This document shows positions 17,541-26,909 of a stretch of 64,000 nt of DNA, in pieces. The notes below the pieces were generated by a model. That model saw only the letters and a list, made by a program, of their open reading frames with translations, was not told the origin of the DNA and did not search any database. The translations under genes and the position numbers were made by a program. Source of the stretch: Luteimicrobium subarcticum (lineage in GTDB: Bacteria; Actinomycetota; Actinomycetes; Actinomycetales; Cellulomonadaceae); contig NZ_PGTZ01000006.1 of assembly GCF_002798015.1 (NCBI RefSeq), forward strand, positions 62,001 to 126,000. Direction: 5' to 3'. Each line of letters starts with the position of its first letter. Position 1 is the first letter of the stretch.

Positions 17541-18284
17541 ATGGGCACCGGCACGGACGGCACGCAGAGCGGCAGCGGGAGCGACGGGCTGGCCACGGTG
17601 AGCCGGCTCGGGGACGCCCCCGTCGGCACCGACGGGCTCACCACGCGACAGCGCCTCGTGCTCGAGACGGTGCGTGCGTCGGTCGAGGAGCGCGGGTACC
17701 CGCCGAGCATGCGCGAGATCGGCGAGGCGGTCGGCCTGACGAGCCCGTCCAGCGTGAAGCACCAGCTCACCGCGCTCGAACGCAAGGGCTACCTGCGACG
17801 CGACCCCAACCGTCCCCGGGCCATCGAGGTCGTCCAGCCCGACGACTCCCGGCGCACCGGCGTCCTCGGCGCCCCCCTGCCGGGCGGCGACGACGCCGAG
17901 AGGGCGGGCGCGCCCGCCTACGTCCCGGTCGTGGGCCGCATCGCGGCGGGCGGCCCGATCCTCGCCGAGCAGGTCGTGGAGGACGTCTTCCCGCTCCCCC
18001 GCCAGCTCGTCGGCGAGGGCGAGCTCTTCCTGCTCAAGGTGGTCGGCGACTCGATGATCGACGCGGCGATCTGCGACGGCGACTGGGTCGTCGTCCGCCG
18101 TCAGCCGGTCGCCGAGAACGGTGAGATCGTCGCCGCCATGATCGACGGCGAGGCCACCGTCAAGACCTTCAAGCGGTCGGACGGCCACGTCTGGCTCATG
18201 CCGCACAACCCTGCGTACACCCCGATCCCCGGGGACGACTCGCAGGTGCTCGGCAGGGTCGTGAGCGTCCTGCGCAGCATCTGA
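17541..18284 (+). CDS. lexA: SOS repressor LexA
   Basis: LexA represses the SOS regulon and cleaves itself when RecA filaments form on damaged DNA. The 247-residue protein has an N-terminal winged helix ([19 protein letters not shown], about residues 54-72), the cleavage site Ala136-Gly137 in RIAAGGPI, catalytic Ser171 in VVGDSMID and Lys208 in GEATVKTF. The first 33 residues are a Gly/Ser-rich extension. ATG 17541 has GGGGAGG at good spacing. Three SOS boxes upstream indicate autoregulation. Confidence 0.98.
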   Translation: MGTGTDGTQSGSGSDGLATVSRLGDAPVGTDGLTTRQRLVLETVRASVEERGYPPSMREIGEAVGLTSPSSVKHQLTALERKGYLRRDPNRPRAIEVVQPDDSRRTGVLGAPLPGGDDAERAGAPAYVPVVGRIAAGGPILAEQVVEDVFPLPRQLVGEGELFLLKVVGDSMIDAAICDGDWVVVRRQPVAENGEIVAAMIDGEATVKTFKRSDGHVWLMPHNPAYTPIPGDDSQVLGRVVSVLRSI

Positions 18285-18308
18285 CCTCTCGGCCGACCTC
18301 GTGGCGCG

Positions 18309-19325
18309 TCAGAACCCGAACTGGCGCGCCACCTCCCGGAGCGACGTCGCCGAGGACCGCAGGCCACCCAGCTCGTCCTCAGACATCGGCGTGCTGACCG
18401 TCTCGCGGACGCCTTCGCGGTCCACCAGCGACGGCACCGAGAGGCACACGTCGCTGATGCCGTAGTAGTCGTCGAGGAGCGACGACACCGGCAGGATCGC
18501 GTGCTGGTCGTCGAGCACCGCCTCGACGATGCGCGCCCCCGCCAGGCCGATCGCGTAGTTGGTCGCGCCCTTGCCCGCGATGATCCGGTACGCCGAGTTG
18601 ACGACCTCGTGGTGGATCTCCTCGCGGTCCTGCGCGCTCAGCGGGGCGCGGCCCCGCACGCCCGGCCAGTCGAGCAGGGGCACGCCGCCGATGGTGGCCG
18701 AGCTCCACAGGGGGATCTCCGTGTCGCCGTGCTCGCCCGCGATGTACGCGTGGACGTTCTGCACGGCAACACCGGCCCGGTCGGCGAGCAGGAAGCGCAT
18801 GCGCGACGAGTCGAGCACGGTTCCCGACCCGAAGAGCCGGTGGGAGGGCAGCCCGGTGATCTTGAGCGACGCGTAGGTCACGACGTCGACCGGGTTGGTG
18901 ACCATGACGTAGACGGCGTCGGGCGCGACGTCGACCAGCCCGGGCAGCACCTTGCGCATGAGCCCGATCGTGTCGCCCGCGAGGTCGATGCGGCTCTGCC
19001 CGGGCTTCTGCTTGGCCCCCGCCGTCACGACGATCACGTCGGAACCCGCGCACACCGACACGTCGTCGGACCCCTCGACGCGCGCCTGCGGCATGAACTG
19101 GATGCCGTGCTGCAGGTCGAGCACCTCGGCCTCGACCTTCGCGGCGTTGATGTCCATGAGGGCGACGGTGCGCGCCGCGCCGCGCATCAGCGCGGCGTAC
19201 GCCATGGTCGCGCCGACGGCTCCCGCGCCGACGATCGAGAGCTTGCTGGGCCGACCTGACGACGGCGCCGTGGCCGCCGCCAGCTCAGGGTGCCCGCCGG
19301 TGATTCCTTCTGCTGCCGATGCCAT
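18309..19325 (-). CDS. ldh: L-lactate dehydrogenase
   Basis: Interconverts pyruvate and L-lactate with NAD, in fermentation under low oxygen. The 338-residue protein has the NAD loop SIVGAGAVGATMAYA, the catalytic region VTNPVDVVTYAS, and active-site His in AYIAGEHGDTEIPLWSSATI. About 28 extra residues precede the fold, a common actinobacterial extension. Gln in the substrate loop (AGAKQKPGQSR) supports lactate rather than malate as substrate. It follows the DinG-type helicase by 54 bases on the same strand. Confidence 0.95.
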   Translation of the reverse strand: MASAAEGITGGHPELAAATAPSSGRPSKLSIVGAGAVGATMAYAALMRGAARTVALMDINAAKVEAEVLDLQHGIQFMPQARVEGSDDVSVCAGSDVIVVTAGAKQKPGQSRIDLAGDTIGLMRKVLPGLVDVAPDAVYVMVTNPVDVVTYASLKITGLPSHRLFGSGTVLDSSRMRFLLADRAGVAVQNVHAYIAGEHGDTEIPLWSSATIGGVPLLDWPGVRGRAPLSAQDREEIHHEVVNSAYRIIAGKGATNYAIGLAGARIVEAVLDDQHAILPVSSLLDDYYGISDVCLSVPSLVDREGVRETVSTPMSEDELGGLRSSATSLREVARQFGF

Positions 19326-19379
19326 GGCCTCGTCCTCGTGTCGTGGGTCGCGTCCTCGGTCGTCGCGTCGGTCGCCAGC

Positions 19380-21476
19380 CTATTTGCGCAGGCGCTCGAG
19401 CGCAGCCGAGGCGACCGCCGGGTCACGCGTCAGCCAGAACGGCGGGAGCGACCGCTGCAGGAACCCGCCGTAGCGCGCGTTCGCGAGCCGCGAGTCGAGG
19501 ACCGCCACGACGCCCCGGTCGTCGACCGACCGGATCAGGCGGCCCGCGCCCTGGGCGAGCAGGAGGGCAGCGTGCGTCGCGGAGACCTGGAGGAACCCGT
19601 TGCCGCCCGCCGCGTCGACGGCCTGCGCGCGCGCCGCCCGCACCGGGTCGTCCGGGCGCGGGAAGGGGATGCGGTCGATCGTGACGAGCCGCAGGCTCGG
19701 CCCCGGCACGTCGACACCCTGCCAGAGCGAGAGCGTGCCGAACAGGCACGTCTCCTCGTCGGCGGCGAACTCCCGCACGAGGGTCGGGAGCTGGTCGTCG
19801 CCCTGGCACAGCACCGGCACGTCCAGGCGATCACGCATCGCCTCGGCCGCGAGCTGTGCGGCGCGGCGCGACGAGAACAGGCCGAGCGTGCGCCCGCCGG
19901 CCGCGCTCACGAGCCGCTCGAGCTCGGCGAGCTGCGGCTCGCCGAGGTCCCGCCCGGGCGGCGGGAGCCGGGAGGCGAGGTACAGGATCCCTTGGCGCGG
20001 GTAGTCGAACGGGCTCCCGACGTCGATGCCCTGCCAGGCCGCGTCGCCGCCCAGCCCGAGGGTGCGGGCCGCCGGGTCGAACGACGCACCGAGCTCGAGC
20101 GTCGCCGACGTGAACACCCCGACGCGCTCGGCGAGGAGCTGCGTGCGCACCAGGCCGGCCACGTCGAGCGGCGCGGCGTGCAGGGCGGACACCGACGTCC
20201 CGCCGGCACCGCCGACCCCGCCGCCCGCCGGGCCGTCTCCGGGGCGCGAGCACCAGACGACGTCGCGACCGTCGGCGTCGCCCGCCATGCGTTCCGCGAC
20301 CTCGAACGCGGCGAGGACCGCGGACTGCGCGACCTTGATCCCCGTGCCGGACTCCGGCTTCTTCGGGTCGGGCTTGAGCGCGCTCGACACCTCGCGCAAC
20401 GCGTCGCGCACCCCCGCGACCGCGAGCCGCGCGTCGTCGGGCAGCCCGTGGGGGAACCGCTCTGCCGGGAGCTGGGCGACGAGCGCGCCGAACGACTGCG
20501 TCGCCGTGTCGAGCGCCGCGGTCTGCACGCCCCCGTGCCGGCGCGCGAGCCGCGCGGCGTGCTCGATGCTGACGACGGACAGCTCGGCCGTGGCCTGCGC
20601 GGTCACCCGGTCGGTGAGCTCGTGCGCCTCGTCGACGACCAGGACGGCGTGCTCGGGCAGCGCCCCGGGCGAGCCGGACGCCGCCACCCCGAGCATCGCA
20701 TGGTTCGTGACCACGACGTCGGCCTCCCGCGACGCCGCACGTGCCCGCTCCGGAAAGCAGTCCTCGATGAGCGGGCAGCGCTGGCCCAGGCACTCGAGCG
20801 CGGTGACCGACACCTGGCGCCACGCCCGCTCGCTCACGCCCGGGACGAGCTCGTCACGGTCGCCCGTCGTGGTGTCGGCGACCCACTCCGTCGCCGCACG
20901 GACCTCGTCCGCGAACGCCCGACGGGCCCGAGCACCGCCGTCGCGCCCGGAGCCGGCCGCCCGGCGCGCCGTGCCGGGACCGTCGGCGGTGTCGTCGGTG
21001 GCGGGGTGCTCCGCCGCGCCCGCCGGCTCGGCGGCGGACAGCTCGAAGAGCGTGCCCGGCTCGTCGGGCGGGTAGCCGCCCGACACCTTGTGCCGGCACG
21101 CGTAGTTGTGCCATCCCTTGAGCAGCGCGATGGTCGGACGTCGCGGCAGGTGCGGCTCGAGGGCGTCCGCGACGAGCGGGAGGTCACGCGTGATGACCTG
21201 CCGCTGGAGCGCCAGGGTGGCCGTGCTCACGACGACGCGCTCACCCGTCGTGACGGCGTGGTGGACGGCCGGCACGAGGTAGCCGAGCGACTTGCCCGTC
21301 CCCGTGCCCGCCTGCACGAGCAGGTGCTCACCCGACGCGACGGCGTCCACGATGGCCTGCGCCATGCGGTGCTGCCCCTCGCGGCGCGCTCCTCCGAGCG
21401 CGTCGACGGCGACGTCGAGGAGCGTGTGGACGGGTCCGTCCGGGATCTCGGGCGGGGACGCGGGGACGGACGGCAC
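19380..21476 (-). CDS. DinG/XPD-type ATP-dependent DNA helicase
   Basis: A 698-residue superfamily 2 helicase of the XPD/DinG group, acting on damaged or structured DNA. Walker A is GTGTGKSLGYLVP, motif II is VVDEAHEL, and the last motif is GAGRLIRSVDDRG. Cysteines in YACRHKV and in ECLGQRCPLIEDC can hold the iron-sulfur cluster of the family. A Gly/Ala-rich insert (about residues 135-170) is unusual in composition. In spite of the name DinG, no SOS box lies upstream; hflX stops in front of it and the genes are only ten bases apart. Confidence 0.93.
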   Translation of the reverse strand: MPSVPASPPEIPDGPVHTLLDVAVDALGGARREGQHRMAQAIVDAVASGEHLLVQAGTGTGKSLGYLVPAVHHAVTTGERVVVSTATLALQRQVITRDLPLVADALEPHLPRRPTIALLKGWHNYACRHKVSGGYPPDEPGTLFELSAAEPAGAAEHPATDDTADGPGTARRAAGSGRDGGARARRAFADEVRAATEWVADTTTGDRDELVPGVSERAWRQVSVTALECLGQRCPLIEDCFPERARAASREADVVVTNHAMLGVAASGSPGALPEHAVLVVDEAHELTDRVTAQATAELSVVSIEHAARLARRHGGVQTAALDTATQSFGALVAQLPAERFPHGLPDDARLAVAGVRDALREVSSALKPDPKKPESGTGIKVAQSAVLAAFEVAERMAGDADGRDVVWCSRPGDGPAGGGVGGAGGTSVSALHAAPLDVAGLVRTQLLAERVGVFTSATLELGASFDPAARTLGLGGDAAWQGIDVGSPFDYPRQGILYLASRLPPPGRDLGEPQLAELERLVSAAGGRTLGLFSSRRAAQLAAEAMRDRLDVPVLCQGDDQLPTLVREFAADEETCLFGTLSLWQGVDVPGPSLRLVTIDRIPFPRPDDPVRAARAQAVDAAGGNGFLQVSATHAALLLAQGAGRLIRSVDDRGVVAVLDSRLANARYGGFLQRSLPPFWLTRDPAVASAALERLRK

Positions 21477-21485
21477 CGGCCGAGT

Positions 21486-23105
21486 CTACGAGTGCCCGCC
21501 CACGACGGCGTCCGTCCGGTCGTCGTTGTGGACGGCACTGCCGGCCGCGACGAGCTCGGCCGCGAGGTGGTCGTCGACCCGGGCCCGCAGGCTGGTGCCG
21601 TCCGCCGTGTGCTCCTCGCGCTCGATCTCGCCGGTCGCGTGGACCCTGCTGAGCAGGTCTCCGCGGTCGTACGGGAGCAGCACGTCGACCGTCCTGCCCG
21701 GCCGCGGCAGCGCGGCAGCGACGCGCTCGAGCAGGTGCTCGATGCCCAGCCCGGTGTGCGCGGAGACGAGGACGGCGTCCTTCTCGCGGCGGCGCACCGT
21801 GTCGACCGTGTCGGGGTCGGCGCGGTCCGCCTTGTTGAGGACGACGATCTCCGGGACGTCCATGGCGCCCGGCACGTCGGCCAGGACGGCACGGACGGCG
21901 GCGATCTGCCCGTCGGGGTCGGGGTGGCCGGCGTCCACGACGTGCAGCAACAGGTCGGCGTCCCCCGCCTCCTCCAGCGTCGAGCGGAACGCCTCGACGA
22001 GCTGGTGCGGCAGGTTACGGACGAAGCCCACCGTGTCGGCGAGCGTGTACGTGCGGCCGTCGGGCGTGCGCGTGCGGCGGATCGTCGGGTCGAGCGTCGC
22101 GAACAGCGCGTTCTCGACCAGCACGCCCGCGCCGGTGAGCGCGTTGAGCAGGGACGACTTGCCGGCGTTGGTGTAGCCGACGATCGCGACCGACGGGACG
22201 GCGTGCCGCTTGCGCGACGCGCGCTTGGTCTCGCGGGCCGGGGCCATCGCCGCGATCTCGCGACGCAGCTTGGCCATCCGGCCGCGGATGCGCCGGCGGT
22301 CGAGCTCGATCTTGGTCTCACCGGGACCGCGGGAGCCCATGCCGGCACCGGCCGAGCCGACCTGGCCGCCCGCCTGGCGCGACATCGAGTCGCCCCAGCC
22401 GCGCAGACGCGGCAGGAGGTACTCGAGCTGCGCGAGCTCGACCTGCGCCTTGCCCTCCTTGGACTTCGCGTGCTGCGCGAAGATGTCGAGGATCAGCGCG
22501 GTCCGGTCGACGACCTTGACCTTGACGATGTCCTCGAGCGCCCGGCGCTGGGACGGGGCGAGCTCGCCGTCCACGACGACCGTGTCGGCGCCCGTCTCCT
22601 GGACGACGGCCGCGAGCTGGGCCGCCTTGCCCTGGCCGAGGTAGGTGCCCGGGTCGGGCGTCTGACGGCGCTGCAGCACCCCGTCGAGCACCTGCGACCC
22701 CGCGGTCTCGGCGAGCGCCGCGAGCTCCCGGAGGCTGATCTCCGCGTCGGCGGCGTCCCGGGACCACAGCCCGACCAGCACGACGCGCTCGAGGCGCAGC
22801 TGCCGGTACTCGACCTCGGTGACGTCCTCGAGCTCCGTCGACAGACCCGCGACACGGCGCAGGGCCGACCGTTCCTGCAGGTCGAGCTGCTGGCCGTCGG
22901 CGGCCGTGTGCCGGGTGCCGCCCGCGTCGACCGCGGTGCCGGCACGCGCCAGGACGCGTGCCACCACGTCGCGCGCCGTCGCGTCGGCGTCCCGACCCGG
23001 ACCTGAGCCGTCGGTGCCGTCACCGGAGCGCCGGGTCTCGGGGGGCTGCGCGGCGCCGTCCGCAGGGGACTGCTCGGGCTCGCGCTCGTCGGGGGTGGGG
23101 GTCAT
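21486..23105 (-). CDS. hflX: Ribosome-associated GTPase HflX
   Basis: HflX splits stalled ribosomes. The 539-residue protein has the HflX N-domain (DPGTYLGQGKAAQL), a Gly-rich stretch (GWGDSMSRQAGGQVGSAG), and a G domain: G1 GYTNAGKSSLLNALTG, G3 DTVGFVRNLPHQLVEAFRS, G4 NKADR. The first 70 residues are variable and acidic. ATG 23105 is chosen because the product then matches the family and it faces the divergent methyltransferase gene. It lies just upstream of the DinG-type gene, and the hflX-dapF-miaA neighbourhood is conserved in mycobacteria. Confidence 0.96.
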   Translation of the reverse strand: MTPTPDEREPEQSPADGAAQPPETRRSGDGTDGSGPGRDADATARDVVARVLARAGTAVDAGGTRHTAADGQQLDLQERSALRRVAGLSTELEDVTEVEYRQLRLERVVLVGLWSRDAADAEISLRELAALAETAGSQVLDGVLQRRQTPDPGTYLGQGKAAQLAAVVQETGADTVVVDGELAPSQRRALEDIVKVKVVDRTALILDIFAQHAKSKEGKAQVELAQLEYLLPRLRGWGDSMSRQAGGQVGSAGAGMGSRGPGETKIELDRRRIRGRMAKLRREIAAMAPARETKRASRKRHAVPSVAIVGYTNAGKSSLLNALTGAGVLVENALFATLDPTIRRTRTPDGRTYTLADTVGFVRNLPHQLVEAFRSTLEEAGDADLLLHVVDAGHPDPDGQIAAVRAVLADVPGAMDVPEIVVLNKADRADPDTVDTVRRREKDAVLVSAHTGLGIEHLLERVAAALPRPGRTVDVLLPYDRGDLLSRVHATGEIEREEHTADGTSLRARVDDHLAAELVAAGSAVHNDDRTDAVVGGHS

Positions 23106-23180
23106 GGTCGCCTCTCGTCGGGACCTCCATCGTCCCACGTCCTCGGGCACCGACCCCAGCCGTTTGTAGACTGCTTCGCT

Positions 23181-23804
23181 GTGAGCGAGCAGCAGGACCA
23201 CTACTTCACCGCGCGGCCCGCGTCGGCCGACGAGCGCCGGACCATCAGCGTGCGCCTCGCCGGGCGCGACGTGGACGTCGAGACGGCCGGCGGGATCTTC
23301 TCGCCCGGGCGGCTCGACCTCGGCACCCAGGTGCTGCTGCGCTCGGTGCCCGACCTCCCGGCCCACGCGGCCGACGTGCTCGACCTGGGCTGCGGCTGGG
23401 GGCCGGTGGCCCTCACTGCCGCGCTCGAGCGGCCGGACGCACGGGTGTGGGCGGTCGACGTCAACGAACGGTCGCTGGACCTCACGGGACGCAACGCCCG
23501 CCGGCTCGGGCTGACCGGCGTGGTGCCGAGCACGCCCGACGCCGTCCCGGACGACGTCCTGTTCGACGCGATCTGGTCGAACCCGCCGATCCGCGTCGGC
23601 AAGCACGTGCTGCACGGGATGCTCGACCAGTGGCTGCCGCGGCTGCGGCCGGGCGCGAGCGCCTACCTGGTGGTCCAGCGCAACCTCGGCGCGGACTCCT
23701 TGCAGACCTGGCTCGCGGACCGGTTCCCGGCCGAGGAGGTCACGCGGCTCGCGTCAGCGAAGGGCTTCAGGGTGCTGCAGGTGCGGACGCCGCCCGAGGG
23801 CTGA
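23181..23804 (+). CDS. Class I methyltransferase, RsmC/small-domain type
   Basis: A 207-residue S-adenosylmethionine methyltransferase. The cofactor loop is VLDLGCGWGPVAL, an acidic end of strand 2 is AVDVNERSL, and the NPPx motif reads IWSNPPIRVGKH, which marks base-amine methylation as in RsmC (16S G1207). The start HYFTARPAS and the GIFSPGRLDLGT loop are typical. It starts at GTG 23181, divergent from hflX. The last 38 bases overlap dapF tail to tail. The exact rRNA target is inference. Confidence 0.87.
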   Translation: MSEQQDHYFTARPASADERRTISVRLAGRDVDVETAGGIFSPGRLDLGTQVLLRSVPDLPAHAADVLDLGCGWGPVALTAALERPDARVWAVDVNERSLDLTGRNARRLGLTGVVPSTPDAVPDDVLFDAIWSNPPIRVGKHVLHGMLDQWLPRLRPGASAYLVVQRNLGADSLQTWLADRFPAEEVTRLASAKGFRVLQVRTPPEG

Positions 23805-24735
23805 TCGCCGCGACGCCTCGTGCGTCGCCCACGACCCCGCCGGCGGGGTCGAACGTGCCCGCGAACACCAGCTCGGCCGGCCCTGCGAGCTCGACCCTCC
23901 CGCCGCGCAGCGCACGCACCCGGACGGTCCCGCCCGGGACGTCGACGAGCCACGTGTCGGGGGCGCCCGACCCCGCCCACGCGCGGACGGCGAGCGCCGC
24001 GGCGCACGTCCCCGTGCCGCAGGACCGGGTCTCCCCCACGCCGCGCTCGTGGACGCGCATGCGCAGCCGGCCGACCGTCCCGTGCTCGGTCACGGCCTCG
24101 CCGAGCGGCACGACCAGCTCGACGTTCGTCCCCGCGGCCGGCTCGGGCCGGACCGCGGGTGCCGCCGTGAGATCGAGGGCGTCGAGCTCGGCCTCGTCCG
24201 CGAGCGCGACGACGGTGTGCGGGTTGCCCAGGTCGACGCTCAGCGCGGGGCGCGGCGCCGTCCAGCCGGCGACGGCGACCTCGGCGTCGTACCCGCGCCC
24301 GACCGCGTCGTCGCCGCCGGGGAAGCGCCACTCCCCCATGTCGACGACGTACCAGCCGCCCGGCTCGCGCGTGATCCGCTTGACGCCGGCGCGCGTGCCG
24401 ACCGCGAGCTCCCCGCCCTGGCCCAGGTCGGCCAGGCCGAGGTGCTCGACGAACGCGCCGAACACGCGCACGCCGTTGCCGCACATCTCCGCGACCGAGC
24501 CGTCGGCGTTGCGGTAGTCCATGAACCACTCGGCGTACGGGGCCTCGGCCAGCACCGCGGCGCCCTCGGGCAGGTGGCGCGAGGCGACCAGCCGGATGAC
24601 GCCGTCCGCGCCGACGCCGCGGCGCCGGTCGCACAGGTCGCGCACGAGGTCGGGCGTGAGGTCGAGGGCGTCGTCGGGGTCGGCGACCAGGACGAAGTCG
24701 TTCTCGGTCCCGTGACCCTTGACGAAGGCGATCAT
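23767..24735 (-). CDS. dapF: Diaminopimelate epimerase
   Basis: Converts LL- to meso-diaminopimelate, needed for peptidoglycan and lysine. The 322-residue protein has both Cys bases: in EMCGNGVRVFG and in RSCGTGTCAAAL. It starts FVKGHGTENDFV, as in actinobacterial DapF. The C-terminal 25 residues (after the barrel ends) are an extra Ala/Gly-rich tail, overlapping the convergent methyltransferase. The ATG overlaps the miaA stop in ATGA. The first step genes dapA and dapB lie elsewhere in this window. Confidence 0.96.
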   Translation of the reverse strand: MIAFVKGHGTENDFVLVADPDDALDLTPDLVRDLCDRRRGVGADGVIRLVASRHLPEGAAVLAEAPYAEWFMDYRNADGSVAEMCGNGVRVFGAFVEHLGLADLGQGGELAVGTRAGVKRITREPGGWYVVDMGEWRFPGGDDAVGRGYDAEVAVAGWTAPRPALSVDLGNPHTVVALADEAELDALDLTAAPAVRPEPAAGTNVELVVPLGEAVTEHGTVGRLRMRVHERGVGETRSCGTGTCAAALAVRAWAGSGAPDTWLVDVPGGTVRVRALRGGRVELAGPAELVFAGTFDPAGGVVGDARGVAAISPRAASAPAAP

Positions 24736-25775
24736 GAGCCCAGACTACGGCGCACGGGAGCGGCGTCGGCACCGTGCCCGCCGTCGGACGCCCCGCCGTG
24801 GGCACCCGCGAGCGGACCGCCGGGGACAGGGGCCCTCCGGGCGTCGTCGAGGACCGCGAGGGCGCGGTCCGCGAGGTCGGGGGCCTGGGCGTCGAGCCAG
24901 GTCACGCGGGGGTCGCGGCCGAACCAGCCCATCTGCTTGCGCGCCAGCCGGCGCGTGTTGGCCACGATCGCCTCCCGAGCCTGGTCCGGCGTGCACCGGC
25001 CCGCGAACGCGTCCAGCACCTCGGCGTACCCGACGGCGCGGGACGCGGTGCGGCCCAGGCGCGGCGCGAGCCGCTCCACCTCGGCGAGCAGGCCACCGTC
25101 CCACATGCGCGCGACGCGTCCCGCGACCCGGGCGTCGAGGACCTCGCGGTCGCAGTCGAGCCCGAGCTGCACCGCGGGCCGCACGTACTCCTGCCGCGGG
25201 AGGTTCGCCGTGTACGGGCGGCCCGTGATCTCCACGACCTCGAGCGCGCGCACGATCCGGCGCGTGTTGTGCGGGCCGATGGCGTCGGCGGCCTGCGGGT
25301 CGAGACGCGCGAGCTCGGCGTGCAGCGCGAGGCGGCCCTCCCGCTCGGCGCGCTCCTCCAGAGCGGCCCGGACCGCCGCGTCGGTGCCGGGGAAGTCCAT
25401 GACGTCGAGCAGCGCGCGCACGTAGAGACCCGAGCCCCCGACGACGACCGCGACCGCACCCCGCGACGCGATCGCGTCGAGGTCCGCGCGCGCGTCCTCC
25501 TGGTAGCGCGCGACGGACGCGTCGTCCTCGGGGTCGACCACGTCGAGCTGGTGGTGCACGATGCCGCGGCGCTCGTCCACGGGGACCTTCGCGGTGCCGA
25601 CGTCCATGCCGCGGTAGAGCTGGAACGCGTCGGCGTTGACGATCTCGGCGCCGCCCGGGGCGTCGTGTCCGAGCCGCTCGGCGAGGTCGAGCGCGAGGTC
25701 CGACTTGCCGGTCGCGGTGGGTCCGACGACCGCCACGACGAACGGCGGCGGGCCTGCCGCCCGCGACCCGCTCAC
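24732..25775 (-). CDS. miaA: tRNA dimethylallyltransferase MiaA
   Basis: Adds a dimethylallyl group to A37 of tRNAs reading U-initial codons; MiaB, encoded nearby, then adds the methylthio group. The 347-residue protein has the P-loop GPTATGKSDLALDLA, NADAFQLYRGMDVGTAK, and VGGSGLYVRALLD. The GTG at 25775 follows AGGAGG; a much longer open frame upstream has no family match. It overlaps the gene before it (GTGA) and dapF after it (ATGA). The C-terminal 30 residues are variable. Confidence 0.96.
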   Translation of the reverse strand: MSGSRAAGPPPFVVAVVGPTATGKSDLALDLAERLGHDAPGGAEIVNADAFQLYRGMDVGTAKVPVDERRGIVHHQLDVVDPEDDASVARYQEDARADLDAIASRGAVAVVVGGSGLYVRALLDVMDFPGTDAAVRAALEERAEREGRLALHAELARLDPQAADAIGPHNTRRIVRALEVVEITGRPYTANLPRQEYVRPAVQLGLDCDREVLDARVAGRVARMWDGGLLAEVERLAPRLGRTASRAVGYAEVLDAFAGRCTPDQAREAIVANTRRLARKQMGWFGRDPRVTWLDAQAPDLADRALAVLDDARRAPVPGGPLAGAHGGASDGGHGADAAPVRRSLGS

Positions 25776-26215
25776 GGTGCCTCCTGCGCGCCGGCGCGGG
25801 CGACGTCCCGGACCACGACCCGGACGACCACGTCCCCGGGCCGTCCGCCGTCGTGCCCGGGGTGCGGCACGACGACGTCGACGGGACCGTCCCACCCCGC
25901 GGCCCCGAGCGCGAGCAGCGCGACGCTCGTCGGCACGTCCGCGCGACCGCTCGCGGTCGCGTCGTTGCCGTGGAAGGACCACCGGGCCCAGCGGGCGGCG
26001 ACGCCCACCGGGCCGAGGTCCGGCACCGGACGACCGGCCGACCCCGCGGCGGCGAGGACCGTCACCGGGGCGGGGTGCGCGGGCGGGGCGCCGCCCAGCG
26101 CCCGCCGAAGGGCCGCGAGCACCTCCCGCCGCTCGCCCACCAGGACGTCGGCTCGGCCGGCGACACCGGGGACCAGCAGCGCGGTGCCCGGCACGCGGAC
26201 GTCGACCCAAGGCAT
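25772..26215 (-). CDS. Small protein between miaB and miaA, possible class III dioxygenase-fold remnant
   Basis: A 147-residue protein that I do not assign with certainty. Its N-terminus (ALLVPGVAG, then a long helix, then VTVLAAAG) resembles the start of the conserved LigB-like protein that lies beside miaA in mycobacteria (Rv2728c type), and GWDGPVDVVVPHPG could be its later part. It is much shorter than that family, and the early active-site His-Pro motif reads VPGTA instead. It overlaps miaA by GTGA. It may be a shrunken, catalytically dead relative. Confidence 0.55.
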   Translation of the reverse strand: MPWVDVRVPGTALLVPGVAGRADVLVGERREVLAALRRALGGAPPAHPAPVTVLAAAGSAGRPVPDLGPVGVAARWARWSFHGNDATASGRADVPTSVALLALGAAGWDGPVDVVVPHPGHDGGRPGDVVVRVVVRDVARAGAQEAP

Positions 26216-26294
26216 GCACCGAGGGTACGGGAGGGTGCGCGAGGGTACGGGGACGTCACGTCGCGTCGTGGGCGCCCGCGGGTACCGTAGTCGC

Positions 26295-26909
26295 GTGACC
26301 CTGTTCGACAGGTGGCGGCACGACCCGCACCGTGACCCCCACCGTGACGACCACCGCGCGGACGCCACCGCCCGGCGCCCGCGGCGGATGCGGCGCGAGC
26401 CGCTCGACGACGCGACCGCCGCCGAGCTCGGCCTCGACGCGGGGCGCGGCACCGTCCGGCAGGTCCTCGCCGACCTCGCCCCCCGCCCGCTCGACAGGGC
26501 TCGGGTCGTCGACTGGCTCGGCAGCGAGGGGTACTCGTACTTCGTCGACTCGGAGGGCGATCTCGGCGGCATCTGGCAGGGGCGGCTGTTCTACTTCCTC
26601 CTGTTCGGGGAGAACGACGAGATCGTGCAGGTCCGCGGGCAGTGGCACCGCGACCTGACGATCGAGCGCCTCGAGGAGATCCTCGAGGTCTGCAACGAGT
26701 GGAACGCGGACCGCATCTGGCCCAAGGCCTACACGCGGGTGCGCGACAACGGGATGGTGCAGGTCTACACGGAGGTCACCGTCGACCTGGAGTTCGGGGC
26801 GAACGACGAGCAGCTCGCCGACGTCCTGCAGTGCGGGCTCAGCACGGCGTCGCTGTTCTTCGACACGCTCGACGACACCTACCCCGACCCGCTGCGGAGC
26901 ACGCCGTGA
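26295..26909 (+). CDS. YbjN domain protein 1
   Basis: A 204-residue protein with a basic His/Arg-rich first 45 residues and then a YbjN-like domain (YFVDSEGDLGGIW, VRGQWHRDL, CNEWNADRIWPKAY). This fold resembles type III secretion chaperones; in actinobacteria the proteins are common and uncharacterised. GTG 26295 is the start; no better one exists. The stop overlaps the start of a second YbjN gene (GTGA). Confidence 0.85.
   Translation: MTLFDRWRHDPHRDPHRDDHRADATARRPRRMRREPLDDATAAELGLDAGRGTVRQVLADLAPRPLDRARVVDWLGSEGYSYFVDSEGDLGGIWQGRLFYFLLFGENDEIVQVRGQWHRDLTIERLEEILEVCNEWNADRIWPKAYTRVRDNGMVQVYTEVTVDLEFGANDEQLADVLQCGLSTASLFFDTLDDTYPDPLRSTP

Noticed and set aside
19290-23006. A plus-strand open frame of 1238 codons running antisense over ldh, dinG and hflX
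   Set aside because: It is antisense to three recognised genes with complete motifs. High GC at third codon positions leaves antisense frames free of stops. The translation is low complexity (Arg, Ala, Val, Leu rich) with no domain.
24732-26219. A 495-codon reading as a long miaA
   Set aside because: The part before 25775 is Arg/Gly-rich and matches no family. GTG 25775 has an AGGAGG and gives a normal MiaA length.
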